Positions 43,075 to 44,591 of a stretch of 44,591 nucleotides of DNA are shown here, in pieces (the stretch's first letter is position 1; every line of letters begins with the position of its first letter). The translations under genes and the position numbers were made by a program. The notes under the pieces are model-generated. The model was not told where the DNA came from, searched no databases, and saw nothing but the letters and a program-made list of their open reading frames with translations. Origin of the DNA: a bacterium (lineage in GTDB: Bacteria; DRYD01); NCBI GenBank assembly GCA_030549815.1, contig JAUQQQ010000008.1:44457-89047 (forward strand), in the 5' to 3' direction.

Positions 43075-44591
43075 ATGAAGAATATTGACTTGAATAGCAT
43101 TCCTGAGTTACCAGGTGTTTATATTTTCAAACAAAGTTCTAATGGTAAGAATAGCTATATTTACATAGGTAAAGCGAAAAATTTGAAAAACCGTATCAAA
43201 AATCACTTGTATCTTTATTCAAAACATTCAAAAAGTTTTGAAATAATAAATAATTCAGATGAATTTGAATATATTGTCACTAATTCTGAACTTGAAGCTC
43301 AAATACTCGAATCTAAATTAATCTACCAATATAAACCATATTTTAACATTCAGTATAAGTACAGAAATCCACTTAAATATATTACCGTTATCGATAGTGA
43401 TGGTTATCCATATTTTTCTGTTGAAGATAATTTTTCTTCTAACGCTACTGAAATTTTGGGACCATTTATAAATTTTATGAGTTATTCTGAAATTTTTAAA
43501 TTGTTAGGAAAGTTATTTGGTGTAAGACAATGTAAATACGATTTTAATAAAAAAAGACCATCCTTGTGTATGTACTACCATATTAACATGTGCTCCGGAC
43601 CTTGCCAAAATATGATATCAAAAGAAGAATATAACAAGAATTTTAAGAACGCACTCGATTTTATAAAAATTGAAAAACAAAATATATATAAATTAATACA
43701 GGAATACCAACAACAAATAAGAGAACTCTCAGAAAAAATGGAATTCGAAAAAGCAATCATATTTAGAGAAAAATTAAAAACTTTACAAAAATATGTTGAT
43801 AAGGTTATTAAACCTTACGAAAATGCTTATATCTATTACTTGCACGAGGATAACATAAATCTAATTGGAATATTTTTCCCCCCTTCTAATATGAAGATAA
43901 TGGAAATACAAAATGTTGAAGAATTAACACCAGTTCAAATAATATTTAATACTATCCTTAATATGAATTCTCAACGAATATTCGTCCAAGAAGAATTTTT
44001 ACAAGAACTAAAAGAATTTACTAAAAGTTACTGCCAAAAATATAACGATGATATAAGTAAAAAATTGGAAGAAATAGAAATCGATTTTATTCAAGATGAA
44101 AATTTTGAATTCTTGCAAAAAAGCTGCCTAAACAAATTGGAATACTATAAAAGAAACGATGTTTATGTTATATTGAAGAGTCTCGCACAGATAATAGACG
44201 TGGAGATCATTTACAGGATTGAAGTAGTGGATGTTAGCCATTTTTATGGGCAGGATGTTTATGGAGCTCTGGTAGTATTCGAAAAAAATAAATTCGAAAA
44301 ATCAAAATATAGAGTTTTTAAATTGCACAATAAATTTGACGACTTTTCTAACATATATGAGTTAATATACAGAAGGTTTAAAAACAATACTGATAATTCT
44401 CTTAGTTTTTATCCTCAGTTAATGATTATCGATGGGGGACCTAATCAGTTGAAATTTGCTTACAATGCTTACAAAGATGCAAACATTAATGCTGATATAA
44501 AATTTATGTCTATAGCAAAACCAGAGGATAAGATATATCTGCTAAAAGAAAAAATATACGAAATAAAAGTAAATCAAAATGTTTTAAATTT
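43075..44591 (+). CDS. uvrC: UvrABC system protein C, cut by the window end
   Basis: UvrC makes both incisions in nucleotide excision repair. The GIY-YIG domain opens with IPELPGVYIFK and YIYIGKAKNLKNRIKNHL. Cys-containing CMYYHINMCSGPCQ is a family signature (CxxYHxxxCxGPC). The UVR motif is around EKMEFEKAIIFREKL, and the RNase H-like 5' nuclease domain shows VVDVSHFYGQDVYG and MIIDGGPNQL. The frame is open to the last base (505 codons), so about 90-110 residues are missing. ATG 43075 is used; an in-frame TTG at 43057 is possible. No Shine-Dalgarno sequence is clear. Confidence 0.96.
   Translation, partial: MKNIDLNSIPELPGVYIFKQSSNGKNSYIYIGKAKNLKNRIKNHLYLYSKHSKSFEIINNSDEFEYIVTNSELEAQILESKLIYQYKPYFNIQYKYRNPLKYITVIDSDGYPYFSVEDNFSSNATEILGPFINFMSYSEIFKLLGKLFGVRQCKYDFNKKRPSLCMYYHINMCSGPCQNMISKEEYNKNFKNALDFIKIEKQNIYKLIQEYQQQIRELSEKMEFEKAIIFREKLKTLQKYVDKVIKPYENAYIYYLHEDNINLIGIFFPPSNMKIMEIQNVEELTPVQIIFNTILNMNSQRIFVQEEFLQELKEFTKSYCQKYNDDISKKLEEIEIDFIQDENFEFLQKSCLNKLEYYKRNDVYVILKSLAQIIDVEIIYRIEVVDVSHFYGQDVYGALVVFEKNKFEKSKYRVFKLHNKFDDFSNIYELIYRRFKNNTDNSLSFYPQLMIIDGGPNQLKFAYNAYKDANINADIKFMSIAKPEDKIYLLKEKIYEIKVNQNVLN

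Overview
The window is a gene-dense, very AT-rich bacterial chromosome segment (about 30% GC by eye). Arginine is mostly AGA/AGG and isoleucine often ATA, and many genes have only a few bases between them or overlap by 4 bp (ATGA). An LpxB-like glycosyltransferase, a GT9 heptosyltransferase-type enzyme, an MlaF-type ATPase and RseP point to a cell with an outer membrane. The aminopropyltransferase resembles the Thermus type, and the codon preferences and archease fit a thermophile. I cannot name the phylum; an uncultured, deep-branching thermophilic Gram-negative lineage is my best inference.

Left part, plus strand (1-4500): the tail of a probable DUF255/YyaL-type protein, a divergent lpxB, hfq with a basic N-terminal extension, gcvPA and rlmN.

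Minus-strand block (4676-13421), read from right to left: a tyrosine-rich secreted protein, speD, speE, rpmE, a DUF6580-like membrane protein, mnmG, accB, a DUF58 protein, a GH13 enzyme and an aspartokinase. From speD to lysC the genes are almost contiguous, so one long transcription unit is plausible. A possible RNA pseudoknot lies just before rpmE.

Long plus-strand block (13584-35601): era, an anchored NHL protein, a Cas4/AddB-like Fe-S nuclease, mlaF, a GT9 enzyme, a CPBP protease, a short PepSY-TM protein, a Roadblock-like protein, rbfA, an APC permease, archease, manC, tuf, rpmG, secE, nusG, rplK, rplA, an unrecognised gene, pheT, a solitary atpD, an ABC-2 transporter pair, proline dehydrogenase, a NagZ-type GH3 enzyme and tRNA-Leu(UAG). 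The usual rplJL-rpoBC genes do not follow rplA. A strong intrinsic terminator ends almost on the secE start codon.

A 0.56-kb stretch without a convincing gene (35602-36158) separates this from a second minus-strand block (36159-42978). Read from right to left that block holds a small coiled-coil protein, a secreted Tyr/Asn-rich protein, an AccB-like protein without the biotinyl lysine, rseP, tRNA-Leu(CAA), a DUF151 nuclease, mtnP, a possible small ORF, a macrodomain protein, tRNA-Arg(CCU), dnaA and a small Lys-rich protein. The 5' part of uvrC leaves the window on the right.

Functional links: speD, speE and mtnP together make polyamines and recycle the methylthioadenosine by-product. accB and the AccB-like paralogue may both concern acetyl-CoA carboxylase. 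lpxB, GT9, mlaF, manC and rseP serve the cell envelope. The points most worth a second look are the AccB-like protein, the tRNA-punctuated dnaA and macrodomain region, the secE terminator, the rpmE pseudoknot and the Tyr-rich secreted proteins.
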